Part shown: one piece after another, positions 36,774 to 45,520 of the stretch | How the letters are laid out: every line of letters begins with the position of its first letter | How positions within the stretch are numbered: the first letter of the stretch is position 1 | Source: Candidatus Kapaibacterium sp. | GTDB lineage: Bacteria > Bacteroidota > Ignavibacteria > Kapaibacteriales > UBA2268 | Direction: 5' to 3' | Assembly: GCA_026390695.1 (NCBI GenBank) | Contig: JAPLFL010000089.1 | Coordinates: 1-64,000 of the forward strand | Length of the DNA stretch: 64,000 nucleotides | The notes under the pieces: model-generated | Database searches by the model: none | What the model saw: only the letters and a program-made list of their open reading frames with translations | Told to the model about the DNA's origin: nothing | Program-made: the position numbers and the translations under genes

Positions 36774-38030
36774 TTAATAATTATAAGAAACACCAAAATA
36801 AGAACCATACTTAATTGTTGAGAATCTGGACATGGAATGGAAATAATCAAAATAACTGTAATCCAAGCCTATTAAAAAACTCAATGGTGGATATGGAGTA
36901 TAAGTTACTCCGAGCTTGGCTCGTCCGACGAATCCGGCTGTGTTGGCTCCGGCAGATGCTTGAATATTAGGAGATAAATTATTAAATCCAATATATTCTT
37001 TAAGATCATATTTTAGATTTAAACTATAAGTATAGAAACTTGGCTGCTGCTCGTACATATAGGTAGCAAAACCTTCTGTTCCTATATATTTCTGATAGAA
37101 GGTTTCAGAACGAATATCTGCACCAATTGAAAAGTTATCATAAAAATTATATGAAACTAATAGTCCCCAGTTATTTAATGGTAGGATAATTTTAGGAGCA
37201 ACATTTACTTTTTGAGTATAAAAATATTGAGATCCAAATAATTCCAAAGATAAACCATATATTCTGATATTTTTAGTTTCAATTCTCTGATCAGGCAAAT
37301 TAGATGCGAACTTTTCAATTTGCTGATTCTTTGTAGGTAGTTGATTATTATTTATAAGAATATCTGCTTTTTTAATATTAAAAGGCTCTTTGGAAAATGT
37401 ATTTTTTTCAATTGCTTGAGAAGTTTCAGTGATTAATTGCACAGGTTCTATTGCGTTGTTTTCAGTTCTGTTTTCAGAGATATTAGCCGTAGATTTTTTC
37501 TCAACATAAACTGTTCGATAAATGATCTTCACTTGCTGTTTATCGGCTTTGGGAACAAAATTATTTAAATTTTGAGAAGCAACGGAGTTTACGTTCAGGT
37601 TTGAAGTGTTTTCCTGTGAATTTTTATTCGATAGTTTATTTGAATTATTTAAAGAATCAGACAGATTGGGTTTTAAAAGGAAGAACATAATCAATGCAGT
37701 CGCAAGTGTTGCAATGAAAGCACCTTTAAGTCCCTGCGAATATTTAATTATATTTGCATAAAAGCCATGAGCCTTAGTAATTTGGTTAGCTCCTAAGTTT
37801 TGAAACAATCCTGTAGTATTTAAACCAAGTTTTGAATATAATCCAAAAGTGGTCTCCGGATTAGGTAAATAAGCTCTCATATCTGCTCTGACAGCGGATT
37901 TTATTGCTATCTGACGTTTGAACTCTAATTTATACTCTTCATCAGTAAAAAGCTTGGAAAAAAGCTCATCTTCATAAGAGACATCGAGCTTTCCATCTAA
38001 GAGTTCATCGATTTTATTAAATTTATCCAT
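36774..38030 (-). CDS. Probable anti-sigma factor fused to an outer-membrane beta-barrel domain
   Basis: The 418-residue protein has a cytoplasmic, acidic helical N-terminus (MDKFNKIDELLDGKLDVSYE, residues 1-105). One clear membrane helix follows (GAFIATLATALIMFFLLKP, about 115-135), then an Asn/Ser/Lys-rich linker (about 136-245). The C-terminal part of about 170 residues consists of amphipathic beta strands rich in Tyr/Phe/Gly and ends YFGVSYNY, like an eight-stranded OmpW/OmpA-type barrel. It lies 24 bp after an ECF sigma gene, the usual position for the anti-sigma factor, though the zinc-finger anti-sigma motif is absent. A single chain linking the cytoplasm, inner membrane and outer membrane would be an unusual design. 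It might be split by proteolysis. Confidence 0.72.
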   Translation of the reverse strand: MDKFNKIDELLDGKLDVSYEDELFSKLFTDEEYKLEFKRQIAIKSAVRADMRAYLPNPETTFGLYSKLGLNTTGLFQNLGANQITKAHGFYANIIKYSQGLKGAFIATLATALIMFFLLKPNLSDSLNNSNKLSNKNSQENTSNLNVNSVASQNLNNFVPKADKQQVKIIYRTVYVEKKSTANISENRTENNAIEPVQLITETSQAIEKNTFSKEPFNIKKADILINNNQLPTKNQQIEKFASNLPDQRIETKNIRIYGLSLELFGSQYFYTQKVNVAPKIILPLNNWGLLVSYNFYDNFSIGADIRSETFYQKYIGTEGFATYMYEQQPSFYTYSLNLKYDLKEYIGFNNLSPNIQASAGANTAGFVGRAKLGVTYTPYPPLSFLIGLDYSYFDYFHSMSRFSTIKYGSYFGVSYNY

Positions 38031-38053
38031 TATTATACTCTGAAAAATTTATT

Positions 38054-38614
38054 TTATTTAACATATTCTTTAATATAAGGAGCAAGTATATCTTTAATTT
38101 TCTGTTTAGCACGAAAAACTCTTGACTTTACATTTGCCACAGTGATTCCACATATTTCTGAAATTTCCTCATAAGTCATCCTATCATATTCCTTCAATAC
38201 AAAAGCCTCGCGATAATCGAATTCTATTAGTTCCAAAGCCATTTTGATTAGTTCCAACATCTCAATTGTTTCGTAATCATTTGTCTCAAACAGCAATGAT
38301 TCTAATTCTTCAGCCGGTATATTAGATTTAAGGTTTCTTTTTTCATTAAGACATAAATTCCTTGCAATTTTTATTAGATACCCCGAAATATTTGTGTTCT
38401 CTTCTGTTCTGACATTGTTGAAAAATCTGATAAATGTTTCTTGAAAAATATCTTCAGCTTTATCGCGGTTATCCGAAATTCTCACGCAATAAGCATGAAC
38501 CAATGGAGAATAACGTATGTATATTTCATTAAAGGCGGGTTCAGTCTCGCTTCCCTTATGAGATATAAAACTAACTAATTGCTCGTCGCTATATGATGAA
38601 AATTTATTATTCAT
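38054..38614 (-). CDS. ECF-family RNA polymerase sigma factor
   Basis: The 186-residue protein has sigma region 2 (FNEIYIRYSPLVHAYCVRI and AEDIFQETFIRFF, including the -10-binding helix) and region 4 (REAFVLKEYDRMTYEEISE, followed by ICGITVANVKSRVFRAK, the -35-binding helix-turn-helix). There is no region 1 or 3, as expected for an extracytoplasmic-function sigma factor. It directs RNA polymerase to a small regulon, probably including its own operon, and would be held inactive by the gene 24 bp downstream. The gene is divergent from the nucleoside transporter (119-bp intergenic). Confidence 0.93.
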   Translation of the reverse strand: MNNKFSSYSDEQLVSFISHKGSETEPAFNEIYIRYSPLVHAYCVRISDNRDKAEDIFQETFIRFFNNVRTEENTNISGYLIKIARNLCLNEKRNLKSNIPAEELESLLFETNDYETIEMLELIKMALELIEFDYREAFVLKEYDRMTYEEISEICGITVANVKSRVFRAKQKIKDILAPYIKEYVK

Positions 38615-38695
38615 AATTATTATCTACATGAGTAATAACACTTAAATAATAGATTGGTTTCAAATATTTAAAAGTTATTTTAAAAAACAAATTGA

Positions 38696-38703
38696 TATAT
38701 TTG
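38696..38703 (+). promoter_or_regulatory. Possible Bacteroidota-type -7 element before the nucleoside transporter
   Basis: TATATTTG matches the Bacteroidota -7 consensus TAnnTTTG, 31 bases before the transporter start. The matching -33 TTTG is not clear, so this is only a suggestion, and such a match can occur by chance in AT-rich DNA. Confidence 0.3.
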
Positions 38704-38733
38704 AAGTTTTTATAAATTCAGAAATGAATACTT

Positions 38734-39987
38734 ATGATAATTCAAAAACTAATGACCCTATCAGGTATAATTTTAATTTTTACGCTTGTATGGCTGTTTT
38801 CCGAAGACCGTAAGAAATTTCCATGGCGGATTGTATTTTGGGGATTAATCTGGCAATTCAGTGTTGCGATATTTGTTTTGAACGTACCGGCAGGTGTTTG
38901 GTTCTTCCATTGGCTCGGAGAGCGGATGACAGAGTTTCTAAATTTCAGCAAAAAGGGATCTGCTTTTTTATTTGGAAATCTCGGCTCCAGTGATGGACAA
39001 AGTGTATTTGGGTTTCAATTTGCGATTATTGTAACTTCTACGGTCATTTTTGTTTCCTCTTTTGTAGCTGTGCTTTATCACTACAGGATTATGCAGAAGG
39101 TCGTCTATGCTGTGGCTTGGGTTATGGCCAAAACGATGGGGACATCCGGTGCAGAAACATTGGCTGCTTCCGGACACATATTTATGCTTGGTCAGACCGA
39201 ATCACCCCTTTTGATAAGGCATTATCTTAATAAATGTAGTAAATCCGAAATCAATACAATAATGGTCGGTGGATTTGCCACAATTGCTGGTGGCGTTATG
39301 GCAGCTTATATCCAAATGGGAATTCCAGCTTCTATACTGATAATTTCAAGCTTGATCTCTGCTCCGGGTAGTTTAATGTTGTCCAAAATATTAATACCAC
39401 CGACATCGGACTCTTTGCCGATTTCAAGTTTGAAAAATATTGATACTCCACAATCTAAAAACGCTTTGGAGGCTGTGTCACATGGAGCAAGCGAAGGAAT
39501 GAAGTTGTCAATAAATATTATTGCAATGTTACTTGCTTTTTTGGCATTGATAGCCGTGGTTGACGGTGGGCTCGGTGAGCTTCACAAATGGTTTGCTTCT
39601 GTCGGATTTATTTATTTTCCGAATAATTTAAAAGAGATATTAGGTTATGCTATATATCCTTTTGCATGGCTTCTGGGGCTCACAGGAAATGATGCTTATT
39701 ATTTTTCAACATTAGTCGGAACAAAAATCGGTATTAACGAATTCATAGCATATCTTGATGCTTCACAATTAATAAAATCCGGTGCAATAAGCCAGAGAAC
39801 TGCTGTACTTGCCAGTTATGCACTTTGTGGATTTTCTAATTTCAGCTCAATTGCAATACAAATCGGTGGAATAGGATCACTTGTTCCAGAAAAACGTTCT
39901 ACTCTGGCTCAATTAGGACTCAAAGCCATGTTTATTGGCGCCCTCACGAATATTTTAACTGCATTTATTGCGAGTTTATTAACATAA
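38734..39987 (+). CDS. NupC-type concentrative nucleoside transporter
   Basis: The 417-residue inner-membrane protein has about ten membrane segments and the CNT signatures SGAETLAASGHIFMLGQTESPLLI and GFSNFSSIAIQIGGIGSLVP, whose Gln-Ser/Glu-Ser and Asn/Ser-Gly-type residues contact the ribose and base. It would import nucleosides by proton or sodium symport, feeding the purine salvage pathway. It begins 119 bp upstream of nothing co-directional and is divergent from the ECF sigma gene. The next plus-strand gene starts 43 bp later. No regulatory site was recognised. Confidence 0.92.
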   Translation: MIIQKLMTLSGIILIFTLVWLFSEDRKKFPWRIVFWGLIWQFSVAIFVLNVPAGVWFFHWLGERMTEFLNFSKKGSAFLFGNLGSSDGQSVFGFQFAIIVTSTVIFVSSFVAVLYHYRIMQKVVYAVAWVMAKTMGTSGAETLAASGHIFMLGQTESPLLIRHYLNKCSKSEINTIMVGGFATIAGGVMAAYIQMGIPASILIISSLISAPGSLMLSKILIPPTSDSLPISSLKNIDTPQSKNALEAVSHGASEGMKLSINIIAMLLAFLALIAVVDGGLGELHKWFASVGFIYFPNNLKEILGYAIYPFAWLLGLTGNDAYYFSTLVGTKIGINEFIAYLDASQLIKSGAISQRTAVLASYALCGFSNFSSIAIQIGGIGSLVPEKRSTLAQLGLKAMFIGALTNILTAFIASLLT

Positions 39988-40030
39988 TTTTTTTTGACAG
40001 ATTATTTTATTCATTACTATTTTAAATCAA

Positions 40031-40810
40031 ATGAACTACCAAACTATTGAACTTGACATTCAGAATAAAGTGGCTACTATTCGGCTTAATCGACCGGATG
40101 TTCATAATGCTCTGAACAATATTCTGATTTATGATTTATATGATGCCTTTGAAAGTTTACTGCATCAAAGCGATGTTCGGGTTATTGTACTTACCGGGAA
40201 CGGTAAATCTTTTTGTGCTGGAGCAGATTTAAACTGGATGAAATCAGTCGTGCATTATTCATACGAACAGAATTATGAAGAGTCACTCAAGTTAGCCAAG
40301 TTGATGTATTTGATTTTTAACCACACAAAACCGGTAATAGCGAAAATAAACGGCTCTGCTATCGGTGGTGGAGTTGGTCTGATGTCAGTTTGCGACATTC
40401 TTGTTGCAAATGAAACTGCAAAATTCGGTTTAAGTGAAGTTAGATTAGGACTTGTTCCTGCTGCCATTTCTCCTTTTGTTATGAGCCGTATAGGAGAATC
40501 GCATTCAAGGGAATTGTTTATTACCGGTGAACGAATAAGTGCTGCTAAAGCGCTAAGGATAGGATTACTAAATTATTGTCTTTCTGAATCAGAATTGGAT
40601 TCCAAAGTTGATGAACTTTGTAAAACGATAATAAAAAATGGACCGAATGCTCTGAAAAGTGTGAAGGAATTAATTTTTAACTGTACTCAACTTCGTTTCC
40701 CTGAACTTCAGAACTATACAGCAAAACTAATAGCTGACCTAAGGTTGAGCACTGAAGGTCAGGAAGGAATGAATGCATTTCTTGAAAAACGTGAACCGAA
40801 TTGGGTTTAA
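40031..40810 (+). CDS. Enoyl-CoA hydratase/isomerase family protein, likely methylglutaconyl-CoA hydratase
   Basis: The 259-residue crotonase-fold enzyme has the oxyanion-hole sequences SFCAGADLNWM and IGGGVGLMSVCDI, and the segment SEVRLGLVPAAISPFV. The ADLNWM and PAAISPFV combination is typical of the LiuC/AUH branch, which hydrates 3-methylglutaconyl-CoA in leucine breakdown. No other liu or acyl-CoA genes are next to it, so the assignment rests on motif style alone and a general enoyl-CoA hydratase cannot be excluded. It lies between the nucleoside transporter and cheW on the plus strand. Confidence 0.8.
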   Translation: MNYQTIELDIQNKVATIRLNRPDVHNALNNILIYDLYDAFESLLHQSDVRVIVLTGNGKSFCAGADLNWMKSVVHYSYEQNYEESLKLAKLMYLIFNHTKPVIAKINGSAIGGGVGLMSVCDILVANETAKFGLSEVRLGLVPAAISPFVMSRIGESHSRELFITGERISAAKALRIGLLNYCLSESELDSKVDELCKTIIKNGPNALKSVKELIFNCTQLRFPELQNYTAKLIADLRLSTEGQEGMNAFLEKREPNWV

Positions 40811-40906
40811 TGACCTTTTTAGAATAATTATTATTTTGTATTTTATACATGTTTGTTTTATAAATTTAAATTTTGATTGATTTATTATTAAATAATTAAG
40901 ATAAAA

Positions 40907-41428
40907 ATGGCACTTTATAATGATAATCCGGATTATGATGATGATGATTTTGACTCTGAAGTTGATTCTCAACTTGATAAATATATAACTTTTAAAATCG
41001 GAGCAGAAGATTATGCCATCGAAATACGTTATGTAAGCGAGATTATCGGAATTCAAAAAATTTCTCATATTCCCTATATGCCAACTTATTTGAAAGGAAT
41101 AATCAATTTACGCGCTAATGTAATTCCTGTTATTGATGTGCGATTGAAATTCGGTTATATTGAAAAAAGTTATAATGACAGAACAAGTGTTTTAATCATT
41201 AATCTTAATGAAGCTACAATAGGTCTGATTGTTGATGAAGTTTCCGAAGTTTTGGATATACCGGCAAATCAAATTGATCCGCCACCTATTGCAGGTAAAC
41301 AAACGAAAAACCGCTACATTAAAGGTTTTGGTAAAGTTGCTGATACTGTGATTATTATTCTTGATATTTCTAATATTTTGCCTGAAGAGGAATTTAATGT
41401 GATATTAAATGCAAATATTAAACTTTAG
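40907..41428 (+). CDS. cheW: Chemotaxis scaffold protein CheW
   Basis: CheW couples chemoreceptors to the kinase CheA at the inner membrane. The 173-residue protein has the CheW beta-barrel (KYITFKIGAEDYAIEIRYVSEII; IPYMPTYLKGIINLRANVIPVIDVR; GLIVDEVSEVLDI). It also has an N-terminal extension of about 27 very acidic residues (NPDYDDDDFDSEVD) that is not part of the family core. It lies 102 bp upstream of the chemoreceptor gene on the same strand, so the two are likely expressed together. The kinase and response regulators are not in this window. Confidence 0.94.
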   Translation: MALYNDNPDYDDDDFDSEVDSQLDKYITFKIGAEDYAIEIRYVSEIIGIQKISHIPYMPTYLKGIINLRANVIPVIDVRLKFGYIEKSYNDRTSVLIINLNEATIGLIVDEVSEVLDIPANQIDPPPIAGKQTKNRYIKGFGKVADTVIIILDISNILPEEEFNVILNANIKL

Positions 41429-41530
41429 AAATATGAAAGAGTATGTACAATGCCGCTTTAGCAAGGGTTTTAAGTGGTAAAAAATATAATAAAAATGAAA
41501 TTAAAAATTATTTAATATATGGAGCTTAGA

Positions 41531-44416
41531 ATGTTTAAGAATTTAAAAATCAGGACAAAACTATTAACAAGTTTTGTAATAGTAGCTATAATTACCATCT
41601 TAGTTGGTTTTTATGGCAATTTAGAAATACGGAAAATTAATGATGCAGACACTATTCTGTATGAAAGAATTACTGTTCCTATGGGTCAGTTGATTACTAT
41701 GGCAGAAGGAATGCAAAGAATGAGGATAAATGTATTTAAAATATTTATGGCTGAAAGTCCTGATGAAATGAATAAATTTCAAAAAAGATTTCTCCAGATA
41801 AGTAATGAATTTGATTCATCTGCTACGGAATATAATAAAACTCTACTTAAAGAAGAAGCCAGGAAATTATATAGAAATCTTATGGATGATAATCGAATAT
41901 TCCATGAATTAGTTAATAAAGAAATCAATTTACTAATGGCTAAAAATATTAGTGATGCAAAATCATTGCTTTATGGCGAAATTCAGAATATTACTGAAAA
42001 ATTTCAAACTGATATGGATTCAATGCAAGCATTTAAATTACTACTTGCCAAAGAAACTTCAGAAAGCAATGCGGCTAATGCAAATCAGGCAACCTTTATT
42101 TCAATTATCGTCATGTGTTTTGGTTTTATTCTCGCTATTGTAATAGGATTGATAATTAGCCAAAATCTCAATAATCAGCTTGGTGGTGATCCTCTATATG
42201 TTTTGGAAATTACTAATAAAGTGGCTGCAGGTGATCTTTCAATGAATATCGACATCTCCAAAAAGAAGGACTATAGCCTAATTGTTAAAATGAAAAGTAT
42301 GGTTGATACTATAAAAAGTTTAGTCGCCGATACCAATCAATTATGTGATGCAGCTGTTGCTGGGAAACTTGATGTGCGGGCTGATGCCACAAAAAATAAA
42401 GGAGAATTTAAAAATATTTTAGATGGAATAAATCGTACTCTGGATGCGGTTATTAGTCCACTCAATGTAGCTGCCGAATATGTTGATAGAATTTCTAAAG
42501 GAGATATTCCTAAAAACATAGTAATAGTTGATGAGAAGACAAATATTTTTAAAGGCGATTTTAATGAAATAAAGAATAATATCAATCAATGTATAGATGC
42601 TATTTCTTTACTTTTAAGTGATGCTTCTCTTCTCGCCAAAGATGCCAATGAAGGAAAGCTCAATACAAGGGCTGATGCAAGTTGTCATCAAGGTGAATAT
42701 CACAGTATCATTTCTGGAATTAACAATGCCCTTGATTCAATAGCTAAAATTATGGATTCCGGTAGCAATCTCATGGTCGCCGATGAAAATGCTGTTATCA
42801 CTTATATGAATAAACCGGTTCAGAATTTATTATCTAAATATGAGAGTGACATTAAAGTTAAATATCCATCGTTTATTGTTTCAAATTTAATCGGATCTAA
42901 TATTGATCAATTTCATAAGAATCCGTCGCATAATAGAAATCTACTTTCTAATCTATATAATCCACATACTGCAATTATCCAATTGGCTGCTCATAAATTT
43001 AAATTGATTATCTCACCGCTTTTTGACCAAAATAAAAAACGGTTAGGATATACAGTCCAATGGGCAAATTACACAAATGAAGTTAACTTTGAAGAAAAGA
43101 TGACTGAATTAATTCATGCAAATATGGAAGGAGACTTGAAAGCCAGATTAGATATTAGTAATCTTGAAGGTAATTTAGAGGAGGTTGCTACTAAAATAAA
43201 TAATATGCTTGATTTGATTCTCTTGCCAATAAATGAAGCATCAGATGTACTTAAACAAATGGCTGAAGGTAATTTCAATGTTTCGGTTCGTGGAGATTAT
43301 AAAGGAGATCATGCTACCATTAAAAACGCTCTTAATACAACTATCACTATGCTTCCACTTAAAAATACGATCGAAGTTATGCAAGCAATGGCTGATGGCG
43401 ATTTAACCAAAAAAATTACCGGTGATTATAAAGGAGATTCTTTAGCTTTGAAAAATGCGGTAAATGGATCTATTGAATCAATGAACGAAATATTAAGTCA
43501 GGTGAGTATAACTATTGATGAAGTTAATCGAGGTTCGCTTCAGGTTTCCGATGCTGCATCATCACTTTCACAGGGTGCGACTGAATCGGCTGCTTCTCTT
43601 GAGGAAATCACCAGTTCTATGGCCGAAATAGGATCACAAACAAAACATAATGCTGAGAATGCAACAATTGCTAAGAATTTAACCAACGAAGCAAAATTAT
43701 CTGCCGAAAAAGGTAATAAGGAAATGAATCAGCTAAATACCGCAATGTCAGAAATGAATGCATCAAGCCGTAATATTTCAAAAATTATTAAAGTTATTGA
43801 TGAAATTGCATTCCAAACTAATTTATTAGCCCTGAATGCCGCAGTTGAAGCAGCTCGTGCAGGTCGGCACGGCAAAGGATTTGCCGTTGTTGCCGAAGAA
43901 GTTCGTAACCTCGCAGCTCGGAGTGCCTCTGCTGCCAAAGAAACGGCTGAACTTATTGAAAATAGTATTAAAAACGTTGAAAATGGCTCTAATCTTGCTG
44001 CCCGTACCGGTGATGCTTTAAATGAGATTCAGCGCGGTGCAATCAAAGCCGCCGATATTGTTGGTGAGATTGCTGCTTTATCAAATGAACAAGCTCAAGC
44101 TATTTTTCAGATCAATGAGGGTTTATCTCAAATTGACAAAGTTACTCAAACAAATACTGCCAGTGCAGAAGAAAGTGCTTCGGCTGCTGAAGAATTATCA
44201 GGGCAATCGAATAATCTGCTTAAATTGATTCAGCAGTTCAAATTATCATATGAATCAATAAATATGAATAATCAGGAACTTACATATAGTCCTCATCATA
44301 GATTACTACAAAATTCAAATAGAAGCCGTGATTCACGTTCACTGCCTCCTCAAAGTAATTATTACCAAAATCCGGACGATATTATAAATCTTGATGGAGA
44401 TTATGGAAAATACTGA
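41531..44416 (+). CDS. Large chemoreceptor (MCP) with poly-HAMP chain and PAS domain
   Basis: The start is taken at ATG 41531 because a GGAG ribosome site lies 6 bases before it and overlaps the earlier ATG at 41519. The 961-residue protein has a first membrane helix, a four-helix-bundle sensor domain (about 35-185) and a second helix (about 190-210). At least four or five HAMP-like blocks follow, recognisable by [51 protein letters not shown] and [17 protein letters not shown], with a PAS-like domain between the third and fourth (about 415-530). The MA signalling tip carries [22 protein letters not shown]. The tail lacks the NWETF pentapeptide. It should signal through the adjacent CheW to a CheA elsewhere. 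Confidence 0.93.
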   Translation: MFKNLKIRTKLLTSFVIVAIITILVGFYGNLEIRKINDADTILYERITVPMGQLITMAEGMQRMRINVFKIFMAESPDEMNKFQKRFLQISNEFDSSATEYNKTLLKEEARKLYRNLMDDNRIFHELVNKEINLLMAKNISDAKSLLYGEIQNITEKFQTDMDSMQAFKLLLAKETSESNAANANQATFISIIVMCFGFILAIVIGLIISQNLNNQLGGDPLYVLEITNKVAAGDLSMNIDISKKKDYSLIVKMKSMVDTIKSLVADTNQLCDAAVAGKLDVRADATKNKGEFKNILDGINRTLDAVISPLNVAAEYVDRISKGDIPKNIVIVDEKTNIFKGDFNEIKNNINQCIDAISLLLSDASLLAKDANEGKLNTRADASCHQGEYHSIISGINNALDSIAKIMDSGSNLMVADENAVITYMNKPVQNLLSKYESDIKVKYPSFIVSNLIGSNIDQFHKNPSHNRNLLSNLYNPHTAIIQLAAHKFKLIISPLFDQNKKRLGYTVQWANYTNEVNFEEKMTELIHANMEGDLKARLDISNLEGNLEEVATKINNMLDLILLPINEASDVLKQMAEGNFNVSVRGDYKGDHATIKNALNTTITMLPLKNTIEVMQAMADGDLTKKITGDYKGDSLALKNAVNGSIESMNEILSQVSITIDEVNRGSLQVSDAASSLSQGATESAASLEEITSSMAEIGSQTKHNAENATIAKNLTNEAKLSAEKGNKEMNQLNTAMSEMNASSRNISKIIKVIDEIAFQTNLLALNAAVEAARAGRHGKGFAVVAEEVRNLAARSASAAKETAELIENSIKNVENGSNLAARTGDALNEIQRGAIKAADIVGEIAALSNEQAQAIFQINEGLSQIDKVTQTNTASAEESASAAEELSGQSNNLLKLIQQFKLSYESINMNNQELTYSPHHRLLQNSNRSRDSRSLPPQSNYYQNPDDIINLDGDYGKY

Positions 44417-44468
44417 TTATCATTAAAGTTTTATGTTATATAATATCTAATAAGTATTTACAACTTAA

Positions 44469-44517
44469 CAGACGAGGACCTTGGTTTAGTGCACAGTAGG
44501 TCAGACGTCCTCGTCTG
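44469..44517. repeat. 11-bp perfect inverted repeat
   Basis: CAGACGAGGAC (44469-44479) pairs perfectly with GTCCTCGTCTG (44507-44517) around a 27-base loop. It lies 53 bp past the chemoreceptor stop. Without a T-run it is more likely a dispersed hairpin element than a terminator. Confidence 0.8.
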
Positions 44518-44641
44518 ACAAAAATGTAATTTATTATGAGACTTAATATATTAATATCATTTCCTAATGAATTAAGAATTATTGTCAATCCCGCGCATGT
44601 GGGAATCCCCTTCCAGTACCAATCAGGAGATTCCTGCATTC

Positions 44642-44763
44642 GAGACTGTGTGAAAACTCTTTATTGCTGTCATTCCTGCGAATGCAGGAATCTCCTAAGT
44701 GCCATAGATGGAGATTCCTGCATACGCAGGAATGACAAGAAATTGAAGTTTTCACACAGTCTC
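44642..44763. mobile_element. MITE-like 122-bp element with perfect 17-bp terminal inverted repeats
   Basis: GAGACTGTGTGAAAACT at 44642-44658 and its exact reverse complement at 44747-44763 bound a 122-bp element. Inside are two facing copies of the palindromic VIPANAGI-type repeat (27-base arms at 44669-44695 and 44710-44736, one mismatch). The element itself appears to interrupt another copy of that repeat, since GGAGATTCCTGCATTC lies directly left and ATACGCAGGAATGACAG directly right. It has no coding capacity, so it would need a transposase in trans. Confidence 0.75.
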
Positions 44764-44786
44764 ATACGCAGGAATGACAGAAAAGC

Positions 44787-44812
44787 GGATGTTGATTGAC
44801 ATCCCTTTTTTT
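44787..44812 (+). terminator. Intrinsic terminator on the plus strand
   Basis: GGATGT (44787-44792) pairs with ACATCC (44799-44804) around a six-base loop and is followed by a run of seven T. It lies 59 bp before the GNAT gene and 370 bp after the chemoreceptor gene, so it isolates the downstream operon. Confidence 0.8.
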
Positions 44813-44871
44813 ATTTTAAATTTTGTAAATTTGTAAGATTAATTTTTTTCTTATTTTAACAAATTTAATCA

Positions 44872-45504
44872 ATGAATATTTCTATTGCAAATTCTGATGA
44901 TTCAAAAGAGATTTTAGGAATTATGATGAGTGTGTTTGCTAAAACCGAACCTACAAGCATGGCACTCAATATTCCTGATGAACATTATAGAAGATATGCT
45001 GAATACATTATTGATAAAGGAATTTATCAGCAACAAATATTTATAGCAAAAAATGATAAAGTGATCACAGGATATGCAATTTGGGAAGATTATGAAGAAC
45101 CTTTAGTTCTTGGATTGCCACCGAATAAAGATATATATAAAATGATAGAACCTGAGCTTGAATTCGTTAATCTTCTTGAAAATGAGCTTGATAATATAAT
45201 TGATTTTGATAAATCAAAGTGCATGAGAATAAGTCAGGCTGCTGTTTTGCCTCATTATCAAGGGCAAGGTATCGCAAAAGCTTTAATTAATTTCATTATA
45301 AAAGAAAACTCAATTATTATATCGGAAAAAAATTATAAATTTGTAATTGCCGATTGTACAGTTGAAAATTCATTTACTATTTTAAATAAACTTGGATTTG
45401 ATTCAATTATAGAAATAAATTATGTAGATTTTACTTGTAACGGTTTTAACCCATATAAGAACCTAAATGGAATTCGAAGATTAATGTTGAAAAAAAATTT
45501 CTAA
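44872..45504 (+). CDS. GNAT-family N-acetyltransferase
   Basis: The 210-residue protein has the acetyl-CoA-binding signature of the GNAT fold, ISQAAVLPHYQGQGIAKALI (Q-x-x-G-x-A form), followed by VENSFTILNKLGF, the usual C-terminal motif. It is cytoplasmic and would acetylate an amine on a small molecule or protein; the substrate is unknown. It starts a plus-strand set with the amidohydrolase-like gene 17 bp downstream, which indicates co-transcription. It lies just after a plus-strand terminator. Confidence 0.85.
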   Translation: MNISIANSDDSKEILGIMMSVFAKTEPTSMALNIPDEHYRRYAEYIIDKGIYQQQIFIAKNDKVITGYAIWEDYEEPLVLGLPPNKDIYKMIEPELEFVNLLENELDNIIDFDKSKCMRISQAAVLPHYQGQGIAKALINFIIKENSIIISEKNYKFVIADCTVENSFTILNKLGFDSIIEINYVDFTCNGFNPYKNLNGIRRLMLKKNF

Positions 45505-45520
45505 ATATTTTAAGGTTATT

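Larger units (their letters stand above)
44417..44871. other. 455-bp intergenic region packed with inverted repeats
   Basis: No gene is supported. Left to right it holds an 11-bp perfect inverted repeat (44469-44479 with 44507-44517, CAGACGAGGAC type), palindromic-repeat copies at 44582-44640, a nested element with 17-bp terminal inverted repeats (44642-44763), and the terminator at 44787-44812. Confidence 0.8.

Noticed and set aside
36761..36850. A 30-residue extension on the lipoprotein behind the anti-sigma/barrel gene
   Set aside because: It overlaps the stop of the previous gene and would hide a good lipoprotein signal peptide that starts at 36760.
44417..44871. Small peptides translated from the palindromic repeats (87 residues on the plus strand)
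   Set aside because: The peptide is the known translation artefact of dispersed palindromic repeats (CHSCECRNL type) and has no ribosome site.
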